From the NCBI GenBank assembly GCA_900758315.1, contig CAAERF010000416.1, positions 1 through 7,347 on the forward strand: DNA of 7,347 nucleotides, read 5' to 3'. Positions 1-6,069 of this stretch are shown one piece after another. The notes below the pieces were generated by a model. It was not told the origin of the DNA. It worked only from the letters and a program-made list of their open reading frames with translations, and did not search any database. The position numbers and the translations under genes are program-made. This DNA comes from an uncultured Oscillospiraceae bacterium. Its GTDB lineage: Bacteria; Bacillota; Clostridia; Oscillospirales; Oscillospiraceae. Numbering within the stretch: the stretch's first letter is position 1; every line of letters starts with the position of its first letter.

Positions 1-505
1 AGCTGCTTCCTGCCGTACTTGCGGCGGTTGTGCTTGCTTTTCCGGCGGCTTTTGCTGTTTTGCCCGACTTGCCGTAGCTGGCCGGGATTTCTGCGGTGGC
101 TGTTTCCGTCACCTCGATCTTCTTGAAGGCTATCGGAATCTCACGGGCGTAGCCGACCTCCACAGACTTCTTGATGTTCATGCTTGTAATCACCATGTTG
201 GAATACACGCAGTCAGTGGTCGTGACTTCGAGAATCTTCTTGGCGAAATACAGGTCCTTCAGCCGACGAACAACGCCCTCCGTCTTTCCGGGGCCGGAGC
301 CTGTACGCTCCCTCCATGTCACTGGCGTATCGGTCACATAGAGCGTCATATTCAGGGTGTCGGCCTTCAGCACGATGGTGTCGCTTACACTGAAGCCCTT
401 TTCGGTCGGGTACTCAGGCACATCCGCTTCATAGCCTTCTTCGGAGTCGATCAGGGCATCAAACTCGATGTCATCGACGCTGACGGGCTGTTTTGCTCTT
501 GCCAT
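1..505 (-). CDS. Dit-like phage baseplate / distal tail protein (3' end beyond window)
   Basis: ATG at 505-503; the frame stays open for 168 codons to the window edge, so the C-terminus is missing. The start lies 10 nt after the tape measure stop, with AGGTGA about 6 nt upstream. The N-terminal ~140 residues resemble the Dit-like domain of contractile-tail prophages: an acidic N-terminus, the stretch DVPEYPTEKGFSVSD (about 28-42), TPVTW (60-64), TTTDCVYSNMVITSM (95-109) and a lysine-rich strand KKIEVTET (128-135). Proteins of this kind sit at the distal end of the tail tube and help nucleate the baseplate, which fits a gene directly after the tape measure. From about residue 141 the chain becomes an Ala/Ser/Thr/Lys/Gly-rich linker, suggesting a further domain outside the window. 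The family call rests on remembered sequence pattern plus gene order. Confidence 0.72.
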   Translation of the reverse strand, partial: MARAKQPVSVDDIEFDALIDSEEGYEADVPEYPTEKGFSVSDTIVLKADTLNMTLYVTDTPVTWRERTGSGPGKTEGVVRRLKDLYFAKKILEVTTTDCVYSNMVITSMNIKKSVEVGYAREIPIAFKKIEVTETATAEIPASYGKSGKTAKAAGKASTTAASTAGSS

Positions 506-515
506 GTACTCTCAC

Positions 516-2690
516 CTACTTTGCAAATGCCAGCGCACGGGCCATCTCGCCGGTAGCATCGCCTGCGGCCTTATCCATAGCCTCAGAACTCTTTTGCTGC
601 CCGGCACGGTCGCCGTTGAACTGGTTGTTGATGTTTACATTCTGGGTCACAGTGCGCCCACCGGTCGTGCCGCCGGTTGCGCCCCGCCCGGTAGCTTTGG
701 AAACCACATTGGCCTTGGCGATGACCGACATTTCGCCGGTCATGCCTTCCAGTGCATCCTTCACCTTCTTCTTGCCGGAAGTGATGCCCGATGCCATCAG
801 GTCGATCATGTCCGGCATATAGGTGTGGAAGTCGCTCAGGGGGCCATCCTCCGGCTCCGAGAAGCCGAGGAACGACTTGATCTTATCGGCTACGCCTTTT
901 ACAGCCTCGCCTACACGACCTACCGCAGACTGGATGCCTGATACGATGCCGTCGATGATGTCGGAGCCCCACTTCAGGGCTTCAGCCGGGAGAGATGTTA
1001 TCCAGTCGATGGCCGCTTGGATGCCCGTCACAATGGCATCGCGGACGTTGCCAATCGTAGTCTTGATGCCTTCCAGCAGATTGCCTGCTGCCTCACGAAT
1101 CTTGTCCCAGTTCTTCCACAGCAAAACGCCGATTGCGATTGCAGCGGCGATTGCCAGAATGACCGGGCCGAAGGCGCTGGCAAGAACAGAGATTACTGCA
1201 CCGACTACCTTGATAACGGTGATGATGCTCTTTACAACAACAAAGGCCAGCTTAATAACGGAAATGACCGCTTTCACAACAGAAATAACGGTTGTGATCA
1301 CGCCAAAGATAGCTGAGATGCCCTTGACAGCGGCTATGACAGCCACCACGCCCACGGCAATTCTGCCGATGGATTCACCGATGTCTGTCCATGCTTTTTT
1401 GTCAACCTTCCCGCTCGACAAGCTCTCGAAGAACTGTGCAATGCCGGGGGCCACCTTGGCTACGGCCTGCTGTATCTTCTCAAACGCCACCACCGCCGCA
1501 GTTCGGATGCCCTCAAATATGGGGACAACCACATTACGGATGCCTTCGCCGATGTAGCCGATGGCCTGCTTGATCTTCGTCCATACTCCGACGATGTTCT
1601 GGCGCAGCTTTTCGCAGTCTACGCCAGCTCGTTCGAGCATGGTTCCGAGCAGGCTTTTGTCGCCCCGCATGAACGAGATGAAGTCCTCGATCACGAGGGC
1701 CAGCAACAGGAAGACCGCAAAAAAGGCCAGCGCCTTTCCGTGGCCATGCCCTATTGCCCGCGCCAGATTCGTAAAGCCGTTTATGGCCGCTCCGATTTTC
1801 TTGAGGTTCATCGCCACGAGCATGGCAGTGAACGCAGCAGCCAGAACAGACAGCACACGCTGTGAGCCGCCCAGCTTATCCGTAAGGTCGGTGAGCTTCT
1901 GGAGCCAGTCACGAATCATCGTCAGGCCCTTTGCACCAATGTTCAGAATCTTCTGATAGGTCGGCAGGAAGAACTGGCCGACGATCGTTTTGATTTCCTT
2001 CAGCTTGGCGATGTACCGCTTTTTGGTGCTTTCGTAGCTGTCGAGACTGCGCTGGCAGTCGCCAATGGCATCCGGGCTTTGCTGGAGGATGGCCTGATAG
2101 TTGACCTGCATCTTCGTGAGCTGGTCCAGCTTATCGTAGGTTCCTTTCAGCCCAAGCGTAGCCATCGCCTGCGCTCTGGTGCTGTCGTTCAGGACCGCAC
2201 CCAACGTCTTGGCGGCTTCAGACTCGCCCATGACAGCCTTCGTCATGGCGTTTACGGACGCTGTTTCGTCCATGTTCCCAAACGAGGCAAGGTCGAGGGC
2301 CAGCGAGGTCATCTGCTCGGCCATTTCAGCGCCAGCTTGGCGGGTCATGCCAAAGCCGACAAGCAAGTTCTGCTGATCGGCAAGGTAGGTCTTGATGTCG
2401 TTTTTGTTGCGGCCAATGGCATCGGAGTATTCCTGCGCCCATTTATCGACCTCATCCCGCATATCGCCGAAGACAACATCGAACTTGTTCTGCATCTCCT
2501 CAATAGAGGATGCCACCTCAACGCAGCCATCAATGGCGCTCTTGATTCCCGCGACGGACAGCGTGATGCCGACCGCGCCGAGGACTTTAGAGGCCATCGA
2601 CTTCAGCGACTTGATGCTGCCCTCTACCTTCTGCTCGGAGGATTGATCGACCTTGTAGCCAAACAGGATGCCGATGTCGCGTATGGTCAT
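516..2690 (-). CDS. Phage tail tape measure protein
   Basis: 724 residues, the longest gene here, lying between the tail chaperones and the baseplate gene as expected for the tape measure. It sets tail length and fills the tube before DNA ejection. At roughly 0.15 nm per residue it would imply a tail near 105-110 nm (inference). Visible features: a mostly helical charged N-terminal half; hydrophobic stretches near 276-296 and 319-338; a very hydrophobic tract about 443-525 holding five degenerate 7-residue repeats (468-502); a motif FLGFSEPEDGPLSDFHTYMP (607-626) of a type common near tape measure C-termini; a Gly/Thr linker (about 668-679); and a tail rich in Asn/Gln, then Ala. The ATG at 2690 follows a full anti-SD match (AAGGAGGTGA, 2710-2701) located in the end of the preceding gene. 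No lysozyme or peptidase domain is recognisable by eye. Confidence 0.93.
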   Translation of the reverse strand: MTIRDIGILFGYKVDQSSEQKVEGSIKSLKSMASKVLGAVGITLSVAGIKSAIDGCVEVASSIEEMQNKFDVVFGDMRDEVDKWAQEYSDAIGRNKNDIKTYLADQQNLLVGFGMTRQAGAEMAEQMTSLALDLASFGNMDETASVNAMTKAVMGESEAAKTLGAVLNDSTRAQAMATLGLKGTYDKLDQLTKMQVNYQAILQQSPDAIGDCQRSLDSYESTKKRYIAKLKEIKTIVGQFFLPTYQKILNIGAKGLTMIRDWLQKLTDLTDKLGGSQRVLSVLAAAFTAMLVAMNLKKIGAAINGFTNLARAIGHGHGKALAFFAVFLLLALVIEDFISFMRGDKSLLGTMLERAGVDCEKLRQNIVGVWTKIKQAIGYIGEGIRNVVVPIFEGIRTAAVVAFEKIQQAVAKVAPGIAQFFESLSSGKVDKKAWTDIGESIGRIAVGVVAVIAAVKGISAIFGVITTVISVVKAVISVIKLAFVVVKSIITVIKVVGAVISVLASAFGPVILAIAAAIAIGVLLWKNWDKIREAAGNLLEGIKTTIGNVRDAIVTGIQAAIDWITSLPAEALKWGSDIIDGIVSGIQSAVGRVGEAVKGVADKIKSFLGFSEPEDGPLSDFHTYMPDMIDLMASGITSGKKKVKDALEGMTGEMSVIAKANVVSKATGRGATGGTTGGRTVTQNVNINNQFNGDRAGQQKSSEAMDKAAGDATGEMARALAFAK

Positions 2691-2695
2691 ACTGG

Positions 2696-2965
2696 TCAGC
2701 TCACCTCCTTAGCCATATCCTCTACCCGGCCGGCTTCCACGTCCTGCTCCATACGGTACAGTGCATAGAGCTTCAGAGCTTCGTCCAGCGTATAGCAGTT
2801 CTTCAGCTCCCACATGGATGCCAGCCGAGCCTTGATGAGGATATACATTCTCAGCTCAAGCTCTGTGAAACCGCTGAGGTCGAGGTCGCCGTAGCGTTCC
2901 GGGCCTGAGCCATCGTCCTCTCCGCCCACTCGGCGACTTTGCCAAATCGGTCGCCGAGCTTCTTG
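2696..2965 (-). CDS. Tail assembly chaperone, downstream (-1) frame made as a frameshift fusion
   Basis: This frame is -1 relative to the upstream chaperone and is open from just after a TGA upstream of the slippery site to the TGA at 2698-2696. After slippage at 2971-2965 it adds 89 residues, beginning QEARRPIWQSRR, to the first 145 residues of the upstream protein, for 234 aa in total. The only candidate independent start is a GTG at 2929-2927 (77 aa), which has no Shine-Dalgarno sequence and lies at the end of the frameshift stem, so separate initiation looks unlikely. The sequence is helical and acidic (ELELRMYILIKARLASMWEL), as seen in T-type domains of lambda G/GT systems, which bring tube subunits to the tape measure. 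Its place directly before the tape measure is the classical one. Gene callers may list only 2696-2929. Confidence 0.82.
   Translation of the reverse strand, partial: QEARRPIWQSRRVGGEDDGSGPERYGDLDLSGFTELELRMYILIKARLASMWELKNCYTLDEALKLYALYRMEQDVEAGRVEDMAKEVS
2701..2710 (-). promoter_or_regulatory. Strong ribosome binding site for the tape measure gene
   Basis: AAGGAGGTGA, a ten-base complement to the 16S rRNA 3' end, lies within the last codons of the downstream chaperone frame, just before its TGA at 2698-2696. Thirteen bases separate AGGAGG from the ATG at 2690, slightly longer than usual. I found no better in-frame start nearer to it. The placement couples tape measure translation to ribosomes finishing the frameshifted chaperone. 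Confidence 0.7.
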
Positions 2966-3399
2966 AAAAAACCGTTGTAGTTGGTGCGGATGACCTCAAA
3001 CGCCAGAATAAACATATCCTGCACATCGGTGCAGAACACCTCGTTGGCGAGGTCTTCCGTAAGCAGGCGCGCCTTTTCGCCCGGCTGCTCCACCGAGATG
3101 TTGCTGCCCGCGATCAGCAGGTGCTTCAGGATTTTCTCAACCTTATCGCCATCGAGCGAAGAGAAAGCCCCCGCAATCGCGGGAGCTGCATCCTCCACCT
3201 TGATGTCGAGCAGACCATTGCCCTCCTTTTCCGTGTCCACGGCGGACAGCAGCGGCGCAAGGCCAGACACGAGCGGCAGAACGAGCGCTGCCAGTTCGCC
3301 GGTCATGTTTGCTGCTTTGAACGCCGGGAGCGGACGGATGTAGAAGATGTTCTCGCCCACGTTTACTTCGCGGGTTTCGAGCTGCTTCAGATTATTCAT
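2851..3399 (-). CDS. Tail assembly chaperone, upstream frame (lambda gpG-like role)
   Basis: 182 residues; ATG at 3399-3397 with GGAGG 6 nt upstream, overlapping the tail tube stop. In dsDNA phages the gene between tube and tape measure encodes a chaperone that coats the tape measure and guides tube polymerisation; it is made in excess over a frameshifted longer form. The N-terminal part (about 10-50) has a short beta-like stretch (NIFYIRPLPAF) followed by a hydrophobic helix. Residues about 80-145 are helical and end in EVIRTNYNGFFKK. Phe144-Phe145 are the slippery codons TTT TTC. The last 37 residues, used only by the unshifted form, end in a low-complexity Ala/Thr/Ser tail. Function is assigned mainly from gene order and the frameshift cassette; the specific chaperone subfamily is not recognised. 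Confidence 0.85.
   Translation of the reverse strand: MNNLKQLETREVNVGENIFYIRPLPAFKAANMTGELAALVLPLVSGLAPLLSAVDTEKEGNGLLDIKVEDAAPAIAGAFSSLDGDKVEKILKHLLIAGSNISVEQPGEKARLLTEDLANEVFCTDVQDMFILAFEVIRTNYNGFFKKLGDRFGKVAEWAERTMAQARNATATSTSAVSQSLS
2929..2971 (-). promoter_or_regulatory. -1 programmed ribosomal frameshift signal (slippery heptamer, spacer, stem-loop)
   Basis: On the minus strand 2971-2965 reads T TTT TTC, with the zero-frame codons being TTT and TTC (residues 144-145). This is a canonical X XXY YYZ heptamer in the right phase. A 6-nt spacer AAGAAG (2964-2959) follows, then CTCGGCGAC (2958-2950), a 12-nt loop (2949-2938) and the exact complement GTCGCCGAG (2937-2929): a perfect 9-bp GC-rich stem. 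Re-pairing one base back gives TTT TTT and then CAA, entering the downstream frame, which is open to 2696. All three expected elements are present with textbook spacing. Pseudoknot pairing of the loop was not evident. Confidence 0.9.
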
Positions 3400-3410
3400 C
3401 AGCGTCCTCC

Positions 3411-3830
3411 TTACTCTTTCAGGGTTGCATCGCCGGTGTCAAGCTCCCACTCGCGGTTGTTGGTTTCCTTGCCGCGAGTGACCGGGGCTTTCTTTACGCA
3501 CCATGCGGCTTCCGTGCTGAACACCAAACCGCCCTTCAGGTCCTTAATCAGAATCGGGAACAGGCCGTTGCCGGTGTCGCGGTCGAGATCAACCATGCCG
3601 GAGAAGTACGAATTACTGTCGCTGGTCTGCAACAGGGTGAGCTTGACTTTGTAGGTGTTATCCGGCGAAATCGAGCGGGCAATTTCACCATCACAGCCGG
3701 TCTTCTTGGTGATGCCGTCTCCGTTCGGCTCAATGCTGATGAAGCTGTCATCCGCATAGCCGGTGACGATGTGCGTACCACAGGTGACGATAACTTCCTT
3801 CGGGTTGTAGGTCTTAATCTTGCTGGACAT
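3411..3830 (-). CDS. Phage tail tube protein (DUF3277 / KPP10 ORF10-like)
   Basis: 139 residues; ATG at 3830-3828 with GGAGGG 7 nt upstream, an ideal spacing, in the 14-nt gap after the sheath gene. It resembles the small structural proteins of the DUF3277 family that follow DUF3383 sheath genes in myoviruses and form the inner tail tube. Visible pattern: a KIKTYNPKEVIVTCGTHIVTG strand region near the start (4-24), then FISIEPNGDGITKKTGCDGEIARS (29-52), where tube proteins of this family carry an exposed loop, then TYKVKLTLLQTSDSN (59-73) and a C-terminal strand NREWELDTGDA. The length matches the family. Its order between sheath and chaperones supports the call. The predominantly beta composition fits the common tube fold, but no structural test was possible. 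Confidence 0.88.
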   Translation of the reverse strand: MSSKIKTYNPKEVIVTCGTHIVTGYADDSFISIEPNGDGITKKTGCDGEIARSISPDNTYKVKLTLLQTSDSNSYFSGMVDLDRDTGNGLFPILIKDLKGGLVFSTEAAWCVKKAPVTRGKETNNREWELDTGDATLKE

Positions 3831-3844
3831 TTATTTTCCCTCCC

Positions 3845-4969
3845 TTACAGGTTCTCGTAGGTCAGGCAACCCTTGATTTCCACCACATGGATAGCGCCAG
3901 CAATGCGGGCCGAGAACTTGCAGTCCTTCAGAATGCGGGATGCTTTCTGCACGCTGGTCAGGTCTGCCGCCAGCGGCACAGACGTGGTATAGCCCGGAAT
4001 GGCATTGCCGTCTGCATCATACTCCGTGGGAGCGATGCCGCCGTACTTCTGGCCGTCCTTCAGGGATGCGAGCATCTGGTTCTCAACAAGGCCGATGCCG
4101 TTGTCGGTGTAAGGAATCTTCGGGTTGACGATGAGCAGGTTCACGACACGAACCTGCATATCGTTCTGGAGCCAGTCGCGGAAGCGGATAACATCAATCC
4201 ACTCACCGCCGCCGGTCTTGCCGCCCTGCGTGATGTTCTTGGATGCCACGGTAATGACGTAGTTGAAATTTGCAGCCTCCAGTTTCTTGATAAACGTGCT
4301 GGTCAGCTTTGCAGGAGAAACGGTCGCAAGCGGCATCAGTGCCCACGTTTCCTGACCGGCGTGGTAGTTCATCGCCTTGACGGCTGCAGCTACAGCCATG
4401 CCGTACAGGTTCTCAGCCGGGATGTCGTTCTCCAACTGGTCGGCCGTTTCTTTCGGGAAGAACGGGAAGCTGCGCAGATAAAGGCCGGCATCCACAATGG
4501 GTTTATCCGGATCCTTGTCGATGTAGCCGCACAGCTTGTTCTGGGTTTCGGTCCACTGGATGATTTCCTTGACCTTTTCATCCGCCAGACCGACCGGGCA
4601 GATGCAGTACCAGCCATTGACGGCCAGCGCGTTCTCCAGAACCGCGCTTACGGTCTGCAATGCAGGGTCTTCACTCTCTTTGTCCACGATGTCGCCCATA
4701 AAGGCAACATAGACCTCATGGGGTCTGGGAGACTGCGAAAAAGCCACCCGTGCAGCCACGCCAACAGGGTCGGCGCGTTCACCGGTGGCAACGATGCCCA
4801 GCGCCGTCAGTTCCTCCAGACTGTTGTACACGCCAACGGCAGGTACATCTTCAGTCGGATTTGCGGGTGCCGGACCCAGAATCAGGATATTGTCGAAGTT
4901 GGCATCGTTGGAGATGGGGGACGCCAGCGAAATGTCCACGGTACAAATCCTATCGAGGTTGTTGCTCAT
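3845..4969 (-). CDS. Contractile tail sheath protein (DUF3383 family)
   Basis: 374 residues; ATG at 4969 overlaps the preceding stop by 4 nt (ATGA), with AGGAGG 10 nt upstream inside the neighbouring gene. The protein starts MSNNLDRICTVDISLASP and ends IHVVEIKGCLTYENL, matching the pattern of DUF3383 proteins, the sheath subunits of many compact myoviruses. The C-terminal strand is the region that links sheath subunits in this fold. Other recognisable parts are the FDNILILGPAP strand (25-35), the VYVAFMG region, and FNYVITVASKNITQGGKTG followed by EWIDVIRFRDWLQNDMQVRVVNLL. At 374 residues it is a minimal sheath, much shorter than T4 gp18. It forms the outer contractile layer around the tube encoded next. 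This gene is the main evidence for a myovirus. Confidence 0.92.
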   Translation of the reverse strand: MSNNLDRICTVDISLASPISNDANFDNILILGPAPANPTEDVPAVGVYNSLEELTALGIVATGERADPVGVAARVAFSQSPRPHEVYVAFMGDIVDKESEDPALQTVSAVLENALAVNGWYCICPVGLADEKVKEIIQWTETQNKLCGYIDKDPDKPIVDAGLYLRSFPFFPKETADQLENDIPAENLYGMAVAAAVKAMNYHAGQETWALMPLATVSPAKLTSTFIKKLEAANFNYVITVASKNITQGGKTGGGEWIDVIRFRDWLQNDMQVRVVNLLIVNPKIPYTDNGIGLVENQMLASLKDGQKYGGIAPTEYDADGNAIPGYTTSVPLAADLTSVQKASRILKDCKFSARIAGAIHVVEIKGCLTYENL

Positions 4970-5646
4970 GTGTCATCTTCCTCCTTTACGAGTCGGTTGT
5001 TTATCTCGGCGTTCGTGAAATATTCGCCCTCATGGGCAGTCATTTCCGAACTACCACCGCCGCTGGGTGTCGGGGTCACCTGCGGCTCGATCTCGATGAC
5101 ATCATCAGCTTGGATGTCATCTTCGCCACCAGAATGCTTCACGCTGTCGATGTCCAGCGTTCCAGTAAAACCGATGGCGGTCATGGTGAAATACACAGCG
5201 ATTTCCAGCATTGCTCGGAACTCGTAGTTGGTATCATGCACCAAATCGGTCAAATCCTGAACCGCCGTGGGAACGACAATGGCGATGTCATGCTGGTGAC
5301 ACCACTGCGTTACGAACGGCGAGTTCAGAAAGCTCTCAAAGGCCAGCATATCATCCTCAGCCGTGTTTTCGGCAATGGGGGTGAACCCCGGTGCAATTTC
5401 TTCCTGCCTGCCATGAGTGAACAGGTCAATCTGCACAGGAACGGATGCAGGATAAAAGGCCACCGGTGTGCCTTCAATGATTTTGACCGGTGGGTTCCTT
5501 GACCGGTTGACGGAGCCGGTGGTCAGCGTGACCAGCGGACTGCTGGGCTTTGCTACAAAGCTCTGCTTGGCATACGTCACGGTTGCTTCAGCAAAGTACG
5601 TTTGGGTGAGCTGCATAAGCAGCTTCTTCAGGTCATAAAGCGTCAT
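4966..5646 (-). CDS. Phage tail terminator / neck terminator protein (gp12-like, LIC_12616-type)
   Basis: 226 residues from the ATG at 5646-5644, which overlaps the previous stop by 4 nt (ATGA). A TTG nine bases upstream gives a longer frame but has no better binding site, so I prefer the coupled ATG. The Shine-Dalgarno sequence is weak, so translation probably depends on coupling. The core resembles neck or tail terminators placed just before the sheath gene in myoviruses: an N-terminal helix MTLYDLKKLLMQLTQ, strands VTLTTGSVNR and VPVQIDLFTHG (69-79), then DMLAFESFLNSPFV (99-112) and a C-terminal strand EIAVYFTMTAIG (148-159). Such proteins cap the finished tube and dock it to the head. From about residue 171 there is an acidic, Pro/Gly/Ser-rich extension ending in a charged helix-like piece; whether this is family-typical is uncertain. 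Confidence 0.8.
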   Translation of the reverse strand: MTLYDLKKLLMQLTQTYFAEATVTYAKQSFVAKPSSPLVTLTTGSVNRSRNPPVKIIEGTPVAFYPASVPVQIDLFTHGRQEEIAPGFTPIAENTAEDDMLAFESFLNSPFVTQWCHQHDIAIVVPTAVQDLTDLVHDTNYEFRAMLEIAVYFTMTAIGFTGTLDIDSVKHSGGEDDIQADDVIEIEPQVTPTPSGGGSSEMTAHEGEYFTNAEINNRLVKEEDDT

Positions 5647-6068
5647 ACGCAGCAATACCCGCCTTTCCCATCTGCTCGGATTTCAGGGCGCGGCATACGG
5701 TTGGCCTCTGCCGCCGAAACCTGAACAAACTCGCTGCGGCAGTGACCCACCATCGTGTGGTCCCACCCCAGCGAGCTGACACATTCATACCAGTGTCCTT
5801 CCGGGTCCATCCGCCCCTGATAGAAAAGCCAGTCGGCTCTGCGGCCGACAGAGCGGTCTGCGGTATGGAAAACAAGATCGCCGAAAGCCTTCATGCGCTT
5901 TACGGTGTTCTCACCTTCCGGGAGTGCCTGAAGCTCATCCTTGGAGAGCGGCTGAACATTCAGGGATGCAATGAAGTCTTTATACCCGGAAACCCCATAG
6001 CCATCGACAATGTTCTCCTCTCCGAAGCGACGCACAACAAAAGCTCTGCGGAAAATGCCCAGACCCAT
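5643..6068 (-). CDS. Putative head-closure / head-tail joining protein
   Basis: 141 residues from the ATG at 6068-6066, one base after the preceding TGA and behind a GAAGGGAAG purine run. An in-frame ATG at 6131 would add 21 residues lying wholly inside the previous gene, so I reject it. The sequence has a beta-rich look, with phrases such as SLNVQPLSKDELQALPEGEN (36-55), GRRADWLFYQGR (75-86), HWYECVSSLGWDH (92-104) and GHCRSEFVQV (108-117). That 'GRRADWLFYQGR ... WYECVSS ... H.RSEFV' pattern is typical of small SPP1 gp16-like head-closure barrels, which plug the connector after DNA packaging. Position between the neck protein and the tail terminator fits. I cannot name the domain family with certainty. 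The C-terminus is Arg/Pro/Gly-rich and ends in two Cys plus Val. Confidence 0.6.
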   Translation of the reverse strand: MGLGIFRRAFVVRRFGEENIVDGYGVSGYKDFIASLNVQPLSKDELQALPEGENTVKRMKAFGDLVFHTADRSVGRRADWLFYQGRMDPEGHWYECVSSLGWDHTMVGHCRSEFVQVSAAEANRMPRPEIRADGKGGYCCV

Positions 6069-6069
6069 A

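Noticed and set aside
468..2768. Several plus-strand open frames opposite the tape measure gene (for example 823-1557 and 2079-2768).
   Set aside because: They are shadows produced by codon bias of the minus-strand gene; their products are low-complexity (Thr/Ala/Met/Pro- or His/Arg-rich) and unlike known proteins.
2696..2929. The GTG-started 77-aa frame as an independent gene.
   Set aside because: There is no Shine-Dalgarno sequence, and the GTG lies at the end of the frameshift stem. The slippery heptamer explains expression as a fusion much better.
2929..2958. The 9-bp inverted repeat as an intrinsic terminator.
   Set aside because: No T-run follows it on the minus strand; it lies inside coding sequence directly after the slippery heptamer, which fits frameshift stimulation.
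3887..5227. A 446-aa plus-strand open frame, longer than the sheath gene it lies opposite.
   Set aside because: It runs antisense across the sheath and terminator genes, has a Cys/His/Arg/Val-rich shadow composition, no recognisable domain and no binding site. The minus-strand proteins match phage families.
5462..5507. Three ACCGGT hexamers within about 46 bp, looking like an operator cluster.
   Set aside because: Spacing is irregular and all lie inside the terminator gene in codons that make sense as protein (Pro/Gly/Thr/Val/Asn/Arg). Probably chance.
5647..5655. A TTG start at 5655 for the tail terminator gene.
   Set aside because: The ATG at 5646 overlaps the upstream stop as ATGA, a common coupled start; the TTG has no better Shine-Dalgarno sequence.
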